Shown: one piece after another, positions 50,101 through 57,756 of the stretch | Layout: every line of letters starts with the position of its first letter | Numbering within the stretch: the first letter of the stretch is position 1 | Assembly: GCA_024195265.1 (NCBI GenBank) | Contig: JAJLRJ010000004.1 | Location: 340,625-404,624 of the forward strand | DNA from: Dendrophyllia cribrosa | Taxonomy: Eukaryota > Cnidaria > Anthozoa > Scleractinia > Dendrophylliidae | DNA length: 64,000 bases | Direction: 5' to 3' | The notes under the pieces: model-generated | What the model was told of the DNA's origin: nothing | Seen by the model: only the letters and a program-made list of their open reading frames with translations | Database searches by the model: none | Made by a program: the position numbers and the translations under genes

Positions 50101-53100
50101 GAAAAGAACTTACAAGAATTGTCTTGATGGAAAATCACATTTAAGTTGAGTCATGGTTAATCAGTCTGAGGATCCTGATTCACTGCTGCTTAAATCTTCA
50201 CCACCACTGTGACAAATATCAACAAGGTCCAAACCAAGATCAGCATTTGATTTCTTGGAAGTCGCTCTTTGTTTGTACTTCTTTCTCTTTTGTTGATGCA
50301 TCCGTCTTGGTTTGTCATTGTACCAAGCTGCTACTGCTTTTGCCACATACATTTCTGAGAAATTTTTTTTTTTTTTAATTTTTTGGCTGGTAAATTTGAT
50401 CACCGGCCGTTATTTCCAACCCTGCCTAACGTACTGGTCTCCGTTGTTCAAATGTGAATAACACTTTCCATAAGTCATCAAATAGGCAAGCATTGACAAA
50501 ACAAATTGTGTTATCCACCTTTTGAACAACTGGGGCCTATGTTAGGTATGTCAACAAAACTTATTCAGTATTCAGGGCTTCTTCAACTTATTCAGGCTAC
50601 TTCTACTTGTGTTGTTGTTTTCCAGAGATCCTTTTATGGCTGAACCGTGTCAAACATGGCAGCTGTATATGCATTCACTACAAAGGTAGGATGGGATACA
50701 TTATCCTCACTTAAAATAAAATAAGAATTATTTGAGCCCGTTTATATATTGTGATTCCTTCACTTTTCGTCTGTTTCTCCTCAGTATATTGTTCGTGTAA
50801 TTTTTGCTGTTTCAGAATCGATATGAGCGCCGTAGAAGGACAAAGCAGTCGTTTGTCGGTTATTTTACGTGGGACTCAGTCCAGTCGTCTCGTACAGTGC
50901 TTTTCATCTCATCCTGAGGAACTACAGGCAAGTTCAACCCTGCTGCTACTCATATTAGCGGCTTCCTTTACGGGCTTGTCAAACGATAGAATGATTCTAT
51001 TCTAAGGGCACTTCAGTTGTTAAGTACCGAAACGTTTTAAGGTGAATCCGGTTTCAACATTCCGTGCTCCTCGTGCATGTGTTTTCCAACTGTTAAATTC
51101 CACGAGCTGTGTTCAGCGACGCGTTGATGCAGGTGTCCAACATAGTCCACATCACATAAACCACATTAAAAATAATACACCACGTATTGCTCGCCGATGA
51201 TTTCGGGTTTAGGCTCTTTAACGTTAAGGATACTCCCGATTTTGCGGCTTGAGAAAACGGGTTGTAAGCGTTTGTAAGCGTATTCCAGTTTTGCTGCTAA
51301 GACATTTTAATTTGTTTCTTTGTGATATTAGCAGATTTTTTTTGAACGGAATCGCGATCATGGTTTTGGTTTTCTAGGTGTACTGTTTGTGGCTTGATCG
51401 TTTATGCATGAAGCTTCACATCTTAGAGTCAATTAGGTTAACGGCTCAGTAACAGAGGTATGCGTTGAACGTGGTCTTTATGTTGATGACAGTCAACAGA
51501 CCTTATTCACACCAATTTTATAGCGTGCTGATCAACGTGGTATCAAAGTGAAGAAAACGATACATCGAAACGTTGTCTCGCCATAATTTTTGTATTTTTA
51601 CTGAACATTTTTCAACAAACCTTTTTTCTTTTTAAAGTTTACAATACTTGCTATGTTTTCTCTTTCATGGCAACAACTTTTGCCGTCTGACCCCATCTTG
51701 ATTTGCAGCTTTTGCCGTCTGACCCCATCTTGATTTTGTGTTAACAGGTTTTACCGTCTGACCCCATCATGCTGATGGCCAATGCTGTTCATGAACTTCA
51801 TCTCACACTGCGACCACATTCATCTGGCACGATGCGATTTATGTATGTGAATGTTGTTGGTATCCTTATAACAGGATCTCCTTGTTATTTAGTTTAAAAC
51901 TTTGATTTCCTTTCTTTGGAATAACAGACTTTTAAACTATCTAAAAAAAAGATAGGTTTATTTTTCATTCCTAACCAGGGTCATATTTTGAAGCAATGGT
52001 TTGGTTCTAGCAGTACTTTCCTGTGGTACTGTTTATTTTGCTGTACAAGGTGGTTCTAACTTTTGAGTCTGGTTGAAACCCTAAAGTGTATCCATTCAAG
52101 TGAAAGCTACTGAGCAGTACTTTCCTGTGGTACTGTTTATTTTGCTGCACAAGGTGGTTCTAACTTTTGAGTCTGTGGATGAAATCCTAAAGAGTGACCA
52201 TTCAAATGAAAGCTACTGAGCAGTACTTTCCTGTGGTGCTGTTTATTATGCTGTACAAGGTGGCTCTAACTTTTTAGTCTTTGGATGAAATTCTAAAGTG
52301 TGACCATTCAAATGAAAGCTATTGAGCAGTACTTCCCTGTGGTGTTGTTTGTTGTGCTGTACAAGGTGGTTCTAACGTTTGAGTCTATGGATGAAATCCT
52401 AAAGTCTACCGACCATTGAAATGAAAGCTACTGAGCAGTACTTCCCTGTGGTGCTGTTTATTATGCTGTACAAGGTGGTTCTAACTTTTGAGTCTGTGGA
52501 TGAAATCCTAAAGTCTGCCGACCATTGAAATGAAAGCTACTGAGCAGTACTTCCCTGTGGTGCTGTTTATTATGCTGTACAAGGTGGTTCTAACTTTTGA
52601 GTCTGTGGATGAAATCCTTAAGTGTGTCGACCATTCAAATGAAAGCAGCAGTACTTTCCTGTGGTACTGTTTAGTATGCTGTACAAGGTGGATCTAACTT
52701 ATTACTCTGGTTAAAATCCTAAAGTGGACCGTTACAATGAAAACTATTGGGCAGTGCATTGCTAATGCACCGTTTATCATTCTGTACAAGTTTGTTCACA
52801 ATTTCGAGTCTGGAAGAAATCCTAAAGTTTGACGATGTAAATGAAAGCTAACGAGCAGTTAATGCAGTACGCTGTTAAATTGACACGGTACACTTATTAG
52901 TGCCGACACGATTAAGAGGCTACTGATTTTTTCCTCAACCGCGCTCAGATGTGGAGTTCCATCAGCTTGTTCGTACCTGGCTGGTGTGTGCGTCTTGTCA
53001 GATGCCAGTAATTTCCAAATCATTTGAACTTCAAATCCAAGTTGGAGGAGGAAAAGGCTCAAATAAGGTGAGAGTATGACGTTTATTCATTGCGGATAAG

Positions 53101-56100
53101 TAAGACCAGCTTTTGTTCCTTCCTGCCTATGATTTGATTCTCTGGCTATTTACTCTTCACAGCAGCATCTTCGTTCTTTCTGTAAAGTTCCCTTTTTCAA
53201 GGTTTAGTGGCATAAAGCGTAGTTCTTCAGGTATTTCTAACAGCAAACTTAGAACATTTCCTTTAATTCCTGTAATTCTTTTGGCTAAGTCTTATGTTTT
53301 GTAAATTGAATTACTTGTACATTTTTGTCTTTGATTTATTTCTGCGGAACGAGCGCAGTGAGTGAGCAGCAACATAATCAGGATTTAAGAGAAATATATG
53401 AGAAAAAAATATAAGCTACGAACTAGTGTATCCAAAAGATAGCAATTGCTGCGGTAAATTTGTTGTAATAATGCTGTTTTATCGCCTCGCTCGTATTACA
53501 GAATTTTCTCTTTCGTTTTTTGAGGGGAAGCAAAGCAAATGTAACCGGGATGAATCGACGAAAACTCCAGCTGATAAGACCATAGTTAGTAGAGTAACCT
53601 CTACTAACTATGATAAGACTAATTTTGTTTTGTAATTCACGCATTAAGTTCTTGCAATGTCTGTAGAATATTGTTGAGCAAAGGACGCGTTCACCACGAG
53701 GAAGGTGTGAAAATTTAGGTTTAACTTAATTATTGATAATGAATATATGTTGCGTTACTAGCTAGCCGTATCGTATTCGCGTCTCCACGCGCTCAGCTCA
53801 GGTTTCGCGTCCCCACGCGCTCAGCTCAGTCTCATCGACCGCTGTCGGAGTGATTTCAAAATAAATTTGTCTTTTATTCCGTACAATCTTCGAAAATCTT
53901 TGCTATCCAACGGTCCTATCACCATGCCTCACAGTCCTCGCTCAACTCGCGGTAGTCTTCGACACTTCAGTTCCGATTACGACTGGCACATGTTGGACCA
54001 AAATATTACAAATCTCGCAGCCAACAGCTTGAAGCAGCAAGCGAGGCTATTGTTCGTGGCGCAGTGAATTCTGGCCCAAAATGTGTGCGTGGCGCAGTGA
54101 ATTCTGGCCCAAAATGTGTGCGTGGCGCAGTGAATTCTGGTAAAAAGCGATCAAATCGAGATTTTTCGTAGCTTATATTTTTTTCTCATATATTTCTCTT
54201 AAATCCTGATTATGTCGCTGCTCACTCGCTACGCTCGTTCCGCAGCAAAAATCTCGAATTGATCGCTTTTTACCAGAATTCACTGCGCCACGAACACATT
54301 TTGGGCCAGAATGCACTGCGAGATTTCCCAGTCGAAATCGGAACTCAGTTGTCGAAGGCTACCGCGAGTTAATAAGCGAGAACTGTAAGGCAGGCGATAG
54401 GACCGTTGGATAGCAAAGATTTTCGAAGATTGTACGGGATAAAAGACATTTATTTTGAAATCACTCCGACAGCGGTCGATGAAACTACAGTTGAACCCCG
54501 CTAATTCGAACCCTCAAGGGAAACGGAGAATAGTTCGAATTAGCGGGGGTTCGAATTAGCCGATTCGAATTAAATATCAAAATAATCATTAATAATTAAC
54601 ACAATAGTACCTTATACAGTTTTTATTTCATTATTTATTGGTTAAATGTAAAGCATTTCATATAATTGTGCAAAAAAATCGTATTTTTTAACTTTAACAA
54701 AACGTAACAACAAAACGTAACAAAAAAAACAGGTCAATTATTATCAAGAGCCACCTCTGTGGCGGGCTCATTAGACGGCAAAAAAAAACCTCTCGATTGT
54801 TGGCTGCGTTTTGCTCTTTCTTATGTTCTTCTCTACCAGAAAGAAGAGCTGACGGGTATGACGGCGAATCTCACCAGCTCCTTCGATGGCAAAAAGACTA
54901 TAAGATGAGAGGGTAATGAATGCCTGGTGGATCTCACTCTTGGTTGGCCGCTTTGGACTTTCTTCTTCTGCTTCAATCTCATCATCTTCGTCATCGACTT
55001 CCATGAGGCTCTCCTCATGCTTCCAGCTTCCAGCTGTGCTTCCAGCTGTGTTCTGGCGCCGTCTGATGTTTGTCCGTCAATTTTGTAATTAGAGTTCGAA
55101 TTAAAAGGGTTGATTTAAGGCCAAGGGAAACGGAAAATAGTTCGAATTAGCGGGGAATTCGAATTAGCCGAGTTCGAATTAGCCGATAGTAAATGACTGA
55201 AAAAACAAGGGCAAATCCAAGGGAAATAGGTTTGAGTTCGAATTAGCGGGGAATTCGAATTAGCCGAGTTCGAATTAGCGGGGTTCAACTGTAACTGAGC
55301 TGAGCGCGTGGGGACGCGAAACCTGAGCCGCTGAGCGCGTGAAGACGCGAACACGATACGGCTAGCTAGTAACGCAACATACTCAACTCAATAGTTAACC
55401 TAAATTTTCACAACTACCTCGTGGTGAACGCGTCCTTAGCTCAACAATATTCTACAGACATTGCAAGAACTTGATGCGTGAATTAACAAAATTAATCTTA
55501 ATATCAGCTGGAGTTTTCGTCGATTCATCCCGTTTACATTTGCTTTGCTTCCCCTAAAAAAACTAAAGACAAAATTCTGTAATACCAGTGAGACGATAAA
55601 ACAGCATTATTACAACAAATTTACCGCAGCAATTACTATCTTTTGGATACACTAGTATATTTTTAATATTGTAAAGCGCATTTGTTGCATGAATCTTTTG
55701 ATATTGTCATACTCTGCATCATTATTATAACTGCCCTAAGTTCTATCCAAACTTGCTTTTCATGACCTTGTACTTAGAACTTAGAACTTGGAATCAATTA
55801 CACCCAAATAGATTTCTCTAATACTGGGCGGGTCGGTTTGCGGTTAAAGCCTACGTAAGTGCCTTGGCACTTTTAGAGACCTTATAACTGACATGGCTGA
55901 CTGCTTAGTTAATCTACTGCGGTCAGTAGATCAACCAAACATGTATCTGGATTGAATTGTCACCTAGATCAAAGAATTTAATATTATTTTTGCTTCTTGT
56001 ATAGTCGAAACTCTCCTTATAGACACGTCTATAATACGAGCTAATACGGACTCCTCCGCTCTGTTACGTCGGGACAGAAAAGACCAAAATTCATACAAAC

Positions 56101-56951
56101 TCTAGCTCTAAAATATGACCCGGGAGATTTGACTGTTGTTTCATTTCTTTCCTTGTGTGTTACCACTTCACTCCGATATAATTTGATAAAAGGCCAATTT
56201 CGATACATTAAAATTCATACTTGGCTCCGAGGCTTAGGGGAATAAAACAAAAGAAATCACATTGAGGTTCAGGGAGGAATAATTAATTTCTTTTGCTTTA
56301 TTTCCCTAAGCCTCGGAGCCAAGTTAGAATTTAGATATATCGAAATTGGCCTATTAGCTTTTATCGTGCAACCATTTTTCTTTTATCTTCAGCGTGTGTC
56401 ATTCACCAATCCTTATCCCTTAAAAAAGACGTTCCATCTCAAGTGCAGCCGGCCAGACTTGTTGCAATTCAAGGAGAGCATTATCGAGGTAATAGCTCAG
56501 ATGTTTATACTGTTTTTTTTTTCAGCAACCTTGAGAGATCATAGAAACGATTTTGGCTTCTCAGGGGTCCGGCTCGTTACCAGGGGCCCGGTAGGCTACC
56601 GAGCTCCATATCATGAGGGGCTGGTGCCTAACCAGCGAAACACCACTGTCAAAAATAAAAATTGGCAGGGTACTGTAGGGAAAATTTCCTTCCCGATACT
56701 GGTACGAAAATATACCATGCATTATGAAAGTTCGTGAACATGTCTTCATCTCGACAATAGACGGGATGAACCGGCGGTTGTTCATTCATTCAATGTGATT
56801 GTATTTTCAGGTCGCACCTGGGGAGTCGCACAGCATTGGACTCAGGTTCACTCCACAACAGTTCCCAGGGAAAGCTGAAATACTCATCTTCATCAACGAC
56901 TCTGAAGACAAAAACGAAGAAACCTTCAGTATCAGTGCCGTGTACACGTGA
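22555..56951 (+). CDS. NPHP4: nephrocystin-4
   Basis: Thirty-eight coding exons join in phase into 1413 residues, against about 1426 in human, and the order of conserved blocks matches end to end. The family protein sits at the ciliary transition zone with NPHP1 and RPGRIP1L, helps gate ciliary entry and is linked to Hippo and planar polarity signalling. Conserved blocks include LRYMV...[15 protein letters not shown] (C2-like region), [21 protein letters not shown] with IRLPPW, and a C-terminal MSP/ASH-type Ig-like region ending in [13 protein letters not shown]. The start was chosen at 22555 (context TTTGTCATGGCGG); there is no upstream in-frame ATG in the exon. Introns 25 and 34 have GC donors. 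Exons are listed in three blocks. A good AATAAA is not seen soon after the stop. Confidence 0.97.
23926..24638. mobile_element. fold-back element in NPHP4 intron 1
   Basis: Arms at 23926-24033 and 24529-24638 are reverse complements of about 105 bp; both contain TTGAAGTCCATGTTC and AATTTTCCAATTTAAGTTAT. The true ends may lie further out; a possible left end TTAAGGTGGCT at 23419 resembles the autonomous transposon's terminus, but I found no matching right end. Confidence 0.6.
24960..25034. repeat. compound microsatellite (CAT)n(AAT)n
   Basis: About seven CAT units are followed by about twenty AAT units in NPHP4 intron 2. It creates a false poly-tyrosine/aspartate frame on the minus strand. 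Confidence 0.95.
25324..25598. mobile_element. fold-back element in NPHP4 intron 2
   Basis: The outer arms contain AGAAACCCATAAGTGGGTTG and its reverse complement. An inner pair (CTTCCGATTATTCA / TGAATATTCGGAAG) and a third pair (CATATTTGGAAA / TTTCCAAATATG) continue the palindrome. No clear target duplication. Confidence 0.65.
26041..26159. repeat. half copy of the element at 38345
   Basis: The right part (TATTGAATACTGATTCAACC, then CCTGCAAC) matches 38600-38656 closely, and the CTAGATTGAATATTGGG part resembles the left arm there. GTTAGGGTTAGGGTTAG at 26057-26073 belongs to this repeat. Confidence 0.55.
26161..26608. mobile_element. MITE in NPHP4 intron 3
   Basis: The ends are AGGGGCTATACACATGAAAC and, in inverse, AGGGGCTATTCACGTGATAC, both followed by CCGGAATG. 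The body is filled with degenerate CATTCCGGAATGA palindromes. No transposase is present. Confidence 0.75.
27396..28022. mobile_element. fold-back element in NPHP4 intron 4
   Basis: Arms of about 140 bp are reverse complements, starting ATATTGATTAGAAAAGACCC and continuing through CATATTTACATATGC-like and CTAGTTTCGTCAAAAGACCT segments. Only an unrelated loop of about 340 bp separates them. Confidence 0.8.
29801..30065. mobile_element. small MITE in NPHP4 intron 7
   Basis: The ends read TTAACCCATTGACTCC and, inverted, TTTTACCCATTGACACC. A segment near the right end (CATAAAAAGCGATGACGTCAC) recurs in degenerate form at about 39170-39200, so the family is dispersed. Confidence 0.55.
30282..30640. 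repeat. GC-rich interspersed repeat candidate
   Basis: This stretch in intron 8 is clearly richer in G and C than the surrounding intron and has no ORF. It contains short hairpins (CACTGTCGAGACAGTG; GGCTGGCAAATCCTGGC). I cannot name the family. Confidence 0.35.
31504..32153 (-). mobile_element. 5'-truncated LINE 3' end in NPHP4 intron 9
   Basis: A 15-bp perfect duplication CTTTACTTTACCTTT flanks the insertion (31489-31503 and 32154-32168). The minus strand encodes the last part of a reverse transcriptase ORF ([15 protein letters not shown] ... [17 protein letters not shown] ... KKW) ending at 31953, then a 3' UTR and an A-rich AATAAAAA tail. This is a hallmark of target-primed insertion; the ORF end and duplication are intact, so the insertion is fairly recent. 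Confidence 0.85.
33176..33229 (+). pseudogene. decayed duplicate of NPHP4 exon 12 start
   Basis: This 54-bp segment of intron 11 matches the first 54 bp of exon 12 (33263-33316), including CCGTCCTTA and AAAACCAAACTGTAACATTA, and is preceded by TATCAC where the real acceptor reads TATCAG. The copy has therefore lost its AG and its frame. The offset is 87 bp. Confidence 0.8.
33895..34135. repeat. interspersed repeat candidate
   Basis: The stretch carries CGAAGGGCTAGCGCTCGAAA followed by CGTCAGC, which I associate with dispersed repeats in anthozoan genomes. The boundaries are guesses and no target duplication was seen. Confidence 0.35.
34174..35530. mobile_element. 1.36-kb element with long inverted ends, NPHP4 intron 12
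   Basis: The left end (TAAGGGCC, AGCATAAC, ACCTATATGGAATTTAAG) and the inverted right end match over about 80 bp, through TTTTTTCTCGCTCAGATTTG. The middle holds a tRNA-like sequence on the minus strand and an open frame at 34658-35056 without a recognised domain. Confidence 0.75.
34505..34582 (-). other. tRNA-like sequence (degenerate tRNA or SINE head)
   Basis: The minus strand reads GATGGTCTAGTGGGTTGG (box A type) and GGTTCGAATCA (box B type) at normal spacing, with a plausible anticodon stem CCGGG/CTCGG and loop ATTTGCA. The acceptor and T stems pair poorly, so this is not a working tRNA. It lies inside a larger inverted-repeat element. Confidence 0.5.
35599..43400 (+). CDS. NPHP4: NPHP4 exons 13-25 (residues 452-941)
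   Basis: Exons: 35599-35843, 36533-36581, 36787-36905, 37164-37355, 37690-37755, 38865-38967, 39400-39543, 40435-40536, 40883-40994, 41230-41307, 41756-41891, 42727-42793, 43342-43400. Exons 13-15 are a Pro/Ser-rich linker, as in vertebrates. Exons 16-19 hold [22 protein letters not shown] and the VDPS...WDGDSLLL region. Exon 18 has an alternative acceptor at 38786 that would add 26 residues in frame; the shorter form fits the family better. Exon 25 ends in ACAG before GCAAGT, a GC donor confirmed by the phase of exon 26. Confidence 0.92.
36669..36832 (+). repeat. tandem duplication over NPHP4 exon 15 acceptor
   Basis: Three adjacent copies of about 60 bp share CCAAGTGCTCCCAGCC, CATTCTGTAT and CTTTTTCTTGTTAG. 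The third contains the functional acceptor (exon from 36787); a second copy supplies an intact TTCTTGTTAG acceptor at 36724 and the CACACCCC exon start. Confidence 0.85.
37858..37943 (+). repeat. 46-bp tandem duplication, NPHP4 intron 17
   Basis: Two copies of AATAACCCAGTCTAATCTGT followed by ACATTACTG and an ATGCC segment, nearly identical, in direct orientation. Confidence 0.75.
38345..38656. mobile_element. hairpin element in NPHP4 intron 17
   Basis: The inverted ends are GTTGCAGGTAAAATCC, continuing with CTCAGGTT and TATTCAAT. Inside lie degenerate CTAACCCT and GTTAGGGT stretches. A partial relative sits at 26041-26159. Confidence 0.65.
39618..39976. mobile_element. pogo/Tigger-like element with internal 86-bp repeats, NPHP4 intron 19
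   Basis: The ends begin CAGTGAAACCT and, inverted, CAGTAAAACCT, between TA at 39616-39617 and 39977-39978. The body is three tandem copies of an 86-bp unit starting near 39696, 39782 and 39868, each carrying GTAAATATGGGAAGAAAATT and a copy of the end-like GTCCGCTTAATA motif. Confidence 0.8.
41104..41126 (+). repeat. poly-C tract in NPHP4 intron 21
   Basis: A run of 23 C is followed by an A-rich stretch. It lies about 110 bp after the exon 21 donor. Confidence 0.8.
42007..42443. mobile_element. TTAA MITE in NPHP4 intron 23
   Basis: Perfect TTAA duplications (42003-42006 and 42444-42447) flank ends starting AGTGCACCTAACCCCC. The inverted arms extend about 130 bp through AACAAGAAATATTT. No ORF is present. 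Confidence 0.85.
43030..43245 (+). repeat. degenerate tandem repeat, NPHP4 intron 24
   Basis: Two copies of about 120 bp share GGCCTGAA, GGGCTCTCAAAGAGTTTGAA and TTCAAATTTTCTTT. Copies are perhaps 80% alike. Confidence 0.6.
43658..56951 (+). CDS. NPHP4: NPHP4 exons 26-38 (residues 942-1413)
   Basis: Exons: 43658-43825, 47617-47675, 47856-47986, 48080-48169, 48724-48880, 49238-49323, 49424-49509, 50626-50685, 50816-50927, 51748-51859, 52949-53067, 56393-56488, 56811-56951. Exon 26 gives [15 protein letters not shown], exon 28 the HIPFKFQTF block, exon 30 [13 protein letters not shown], and exons 33-34 [10 protein letters not shown] and LSVILRGTQ. Exons 37-38 hold [14 protein letters not shown] and the terminal Ig-like strand. 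The stop TGA is at 56949-56951. Exon 34 ends before GCAAGT (GC donor). Exons 28 and 35 have partial duplicates just upstream. Confidence 0.93.
43905..45775. repeat. 61-bp minisatellite, about 31 copies, NPHP4 intron 26
   Basis: The unit is 61 bp (core GGAGATAGGGTGATATTCGA) with a few point variants; two longer variants contain an extra CAGAGTTGTGTGGAGTGC segment near 43950 and 44715. Because 61 is one more than a multiple of three and the minus strand of the unit has no stop in any frame, three overlapping frames of 570-677 codons arise with a 61-residue period. They are artefacts, not genes. Confidence 0.95.
45870..47033 (+). mobile_element. LINE 3' end interrupted by a CAGGG-ended element, NPHP4 intron 26
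   Basis: From 45870 the plus strand encodes a typical CR1/Jockey-like reverse transcriptase C-terminus: [13 protein letters not shown], then [23 protein letters not shown] and [14 protein letters not shown], with one internal stop and other lesions. The coding part ends near 46255. The element at 46261-46818 is inserted just after, and the LINE 3' UTR resumes at 46819, ending near 47030 in GCGCTATATAAATA and a TTTATT-rich tail. Confidence 0.75.
46261..46818. mobile_element. CAGGG-ended non-autonomous element, copy 1
   Basis: The ends are CAGGGTTGGAAATAA in inverted orientation. The flanks TTTTAG (46255-46260 and 46819-46824) look like a 6-bp target duplication. It contains a pyrimidine run (poly-C then CT repeats) and a 63-codon minus-strand frame (46533-46724) preceded by a polypyrimidine stretch and TTCTCAG-like acceptor. 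It is nearly identical to 49888-50424. The CAGGG ends suggest a hAT-type family, which is an inference. Confidence 0.8.
47223..47494. mobile_element. TTAA-type MITE in NPHP4 intron 26
   Basis: The ends are AGGCTGGTTTTCACT in inverted orientation, with TTAA at 47219-47222 and a TTAA overlapping the right end by one base. The arms are rich in GGAGTCG / CGACTCC units, so the whole 270 bp can fold. Confidence 0.75.
47742..47809 (+). pseudogene. decayed duplicate of NPHP4 exon 28
   Basis: This segment matches exon 28 (47864-47931) at roughly 85-90%, sharing AACATGTTTGATACCTCCTC and CCCTACCCACA, offset 122 bp. Its nearest upstream AG (47736) would put it out of frame and the frame closes soon after (TTAG). 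Confidence 0.85.
48970..49165. mobile_element. TTAA MITE in NPHP4 intron 30
   Basis: Perfect TTAA on both sides (48966-48969 and 49166-49169). Ends AGAGTCTGACCCACCCAG and AGAATCTGACCCACCCAG extend to a 32-bp inverted repeat with one mismatch. Total 196 bp, no ORF. Confidence 0.85.
49888..50424. mobile_element. CAGGG-ended non-autonomous element, copy 2
   Basis: Same family as 46261-46818, flanked by a perfect 7-bp duplication CCTAACG (49881-49887 and 50425-50431). The minus-strand frame (50161 upward) is identical to that of copy 1. Copies differ mainly in homopolymer length and a 14-bp palindromic stretch near the right end that copy 2 lacks. Confidence 0.85.
51676..51747 (+). pseudogene. 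two short upstream duplicates of NPHP4 exon 35 start
   Basis: CTTTTGCCGTCTGACCCCAT occurs at about 51677 and 51709, just before the real exon start GTTTTACCGTCTGACCCCAT (51748). The second copy is preceded by TTTGCAG, a usable acceptor; splicing there would stay in frame with exon 34 and hit TAA after 11 codons. Confidence 0.85.
52010..52865 (+). repeat. 107-bp minisatellite, about 8 copies, NPHP4 intron 35
   Basis: The unit contains AGCAGTACTTTCCTGTGGTA and CTGTACAAGGTGGTTCTAAC; starts lie near 52010, 52112, 52219, 52325, 52434, 52544, 52648 and 52750. The last copies are more divergent. It ends about 85 bp before exon 36. Confidence 0.85.
53581..53612. mobile_element. 32-bp palindromic insertion
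   Basis: CATAGTTAGTAGAG and its reverse complement are joined by TAAC, flanked by ATAAGAC on both sides (53574-53580 and 53613-53619). The opposite arm of the fold-back element (about 55490-55510) carries the same region with neither the palindrome nor the second flank. A longer relative is at 59671-59760. Confidence 0.75.
54488..55291 (-). mobile_element. deleted pogo/Tigger element
   Basis: The ends are CAGTTGAACCCCGCTAATTC in inverted orientation, between TA at 54486-54487 and 55292-55293. Copies of TTCGAATTAGC recur inside both ends. A transposase C-terminus remains on the minus strand (see separate entry); the catalytic domain is missing. Confidence 0.85.
54771..55004 (-). pseudogene. 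Tigger-type transposase C-terminal remnant
   Basis: The 77-codon frame starts with an acidic run ([15 protein letters not shown]) and ends [13 protein letters not shown], the pattern at the C-terminus of many pogo/Tigger transposases. The DNA-binding and DDE parts are gone, so it cannot work as a transposase. Confidence 0.7.
56191..56352. mobile_element. hairpin MITE in NPHP4 intron 36
   Basis: Arms starting AGGCCAATTTCGATA and running through TTGGCTCCGAGGCTTAGGG are reverse complements of about 65 bp. The right end is only 40 bp from exon 37, so it has supplied part of the region before the acceptor. Confidence 0.75.
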
Positions 56952-57756
56952 CACATGTGCGTGACATTTATGCTTGGCTTGTCACGCAATGCTTCTCCAC
57001 AGTGTTGCATGTAGCCTGCGAACAGGCTGCTTTTCTTGTTCTTTTTCCGCTTGCCGATTTATTTTAAGTCAATACCCCCAAAACGGAGCTTGTTCATCTG
57101 TTGCATGTTGCCCAAAGTTATGGTCGCGAAGGAAATGGTGGTGACAAGAAAATGAATATGAAGACTAGTTGTGGAGCCCTGACTTTGTTTGTACCATCTG
57201 AATACGTAGTCCAGAAAATACAGACCCTGTTACTGTTATTCCCCTGTTTCATTATGTTTAGGAAAAATTTATTTAAGCATTATTTTCCATGTCTAGTGTA
57301 GCCGAGTCATGTAGTACAGGGAAGAGACTTGCTTTGATTTCCCTTCTCTCTTTCGAGTTCTGTCCTTGTTTGTTTCTTCCCCGAGCAGAAACTGCCAGGA
57401 ATGATCTTTCTTTTCATTTTATATCAGTATAAGCACTCCCAAGTTAATTCATAATCAAAAGGTAAGGGACCGATCGTTTATTACGTCGCAGGAGGGGGGG
57501 GGGGGGGGGGGGGGGGTGTTTTTCTTGGGGGAGAGGGGGGGGGGGTACAATTCTCAAAACCGCTTGAAAGTGGTGGGTAGATTTTTTTAAGATCACTTGA
57601 AATGGGGGGTACATTTATTGTTATCATTATTTTAGCTTTTGATAGAAAGTGGACAAAATACTATACTTTAGCAAAACATCTTCATTATCCAGACATTGCA
57701 GTGAGGATCTAAGATATTTTCCCTTAACAGACTTTTCGCGAACTTCTCTTGCCAAT

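Larger units (their letters stand above)
53422..55656. mobile_element. 2.2-kb fold-back element with nested insertions, NPHP4 intron 36
   Basis: The left arm (53422 to about 54060) and right arm (about 54300-55656) are reverse complements: both carry CCAAAAGATAG, AACTCCAGCTGAT, GTTGCGTTACTAGCTAGCCG and TCCGACAGCGGTCGATGA (or complements). The right arm is split by a pogo-like element at 54488-55291, the left by a 32-bp palindrome at 53581. The centre holds three copies of GCGCAGTGAATTCTGG, and a segment at 54166-54243 is the reverse complement of 53341-53421, just outside the left arm. Confidence 0.8.
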
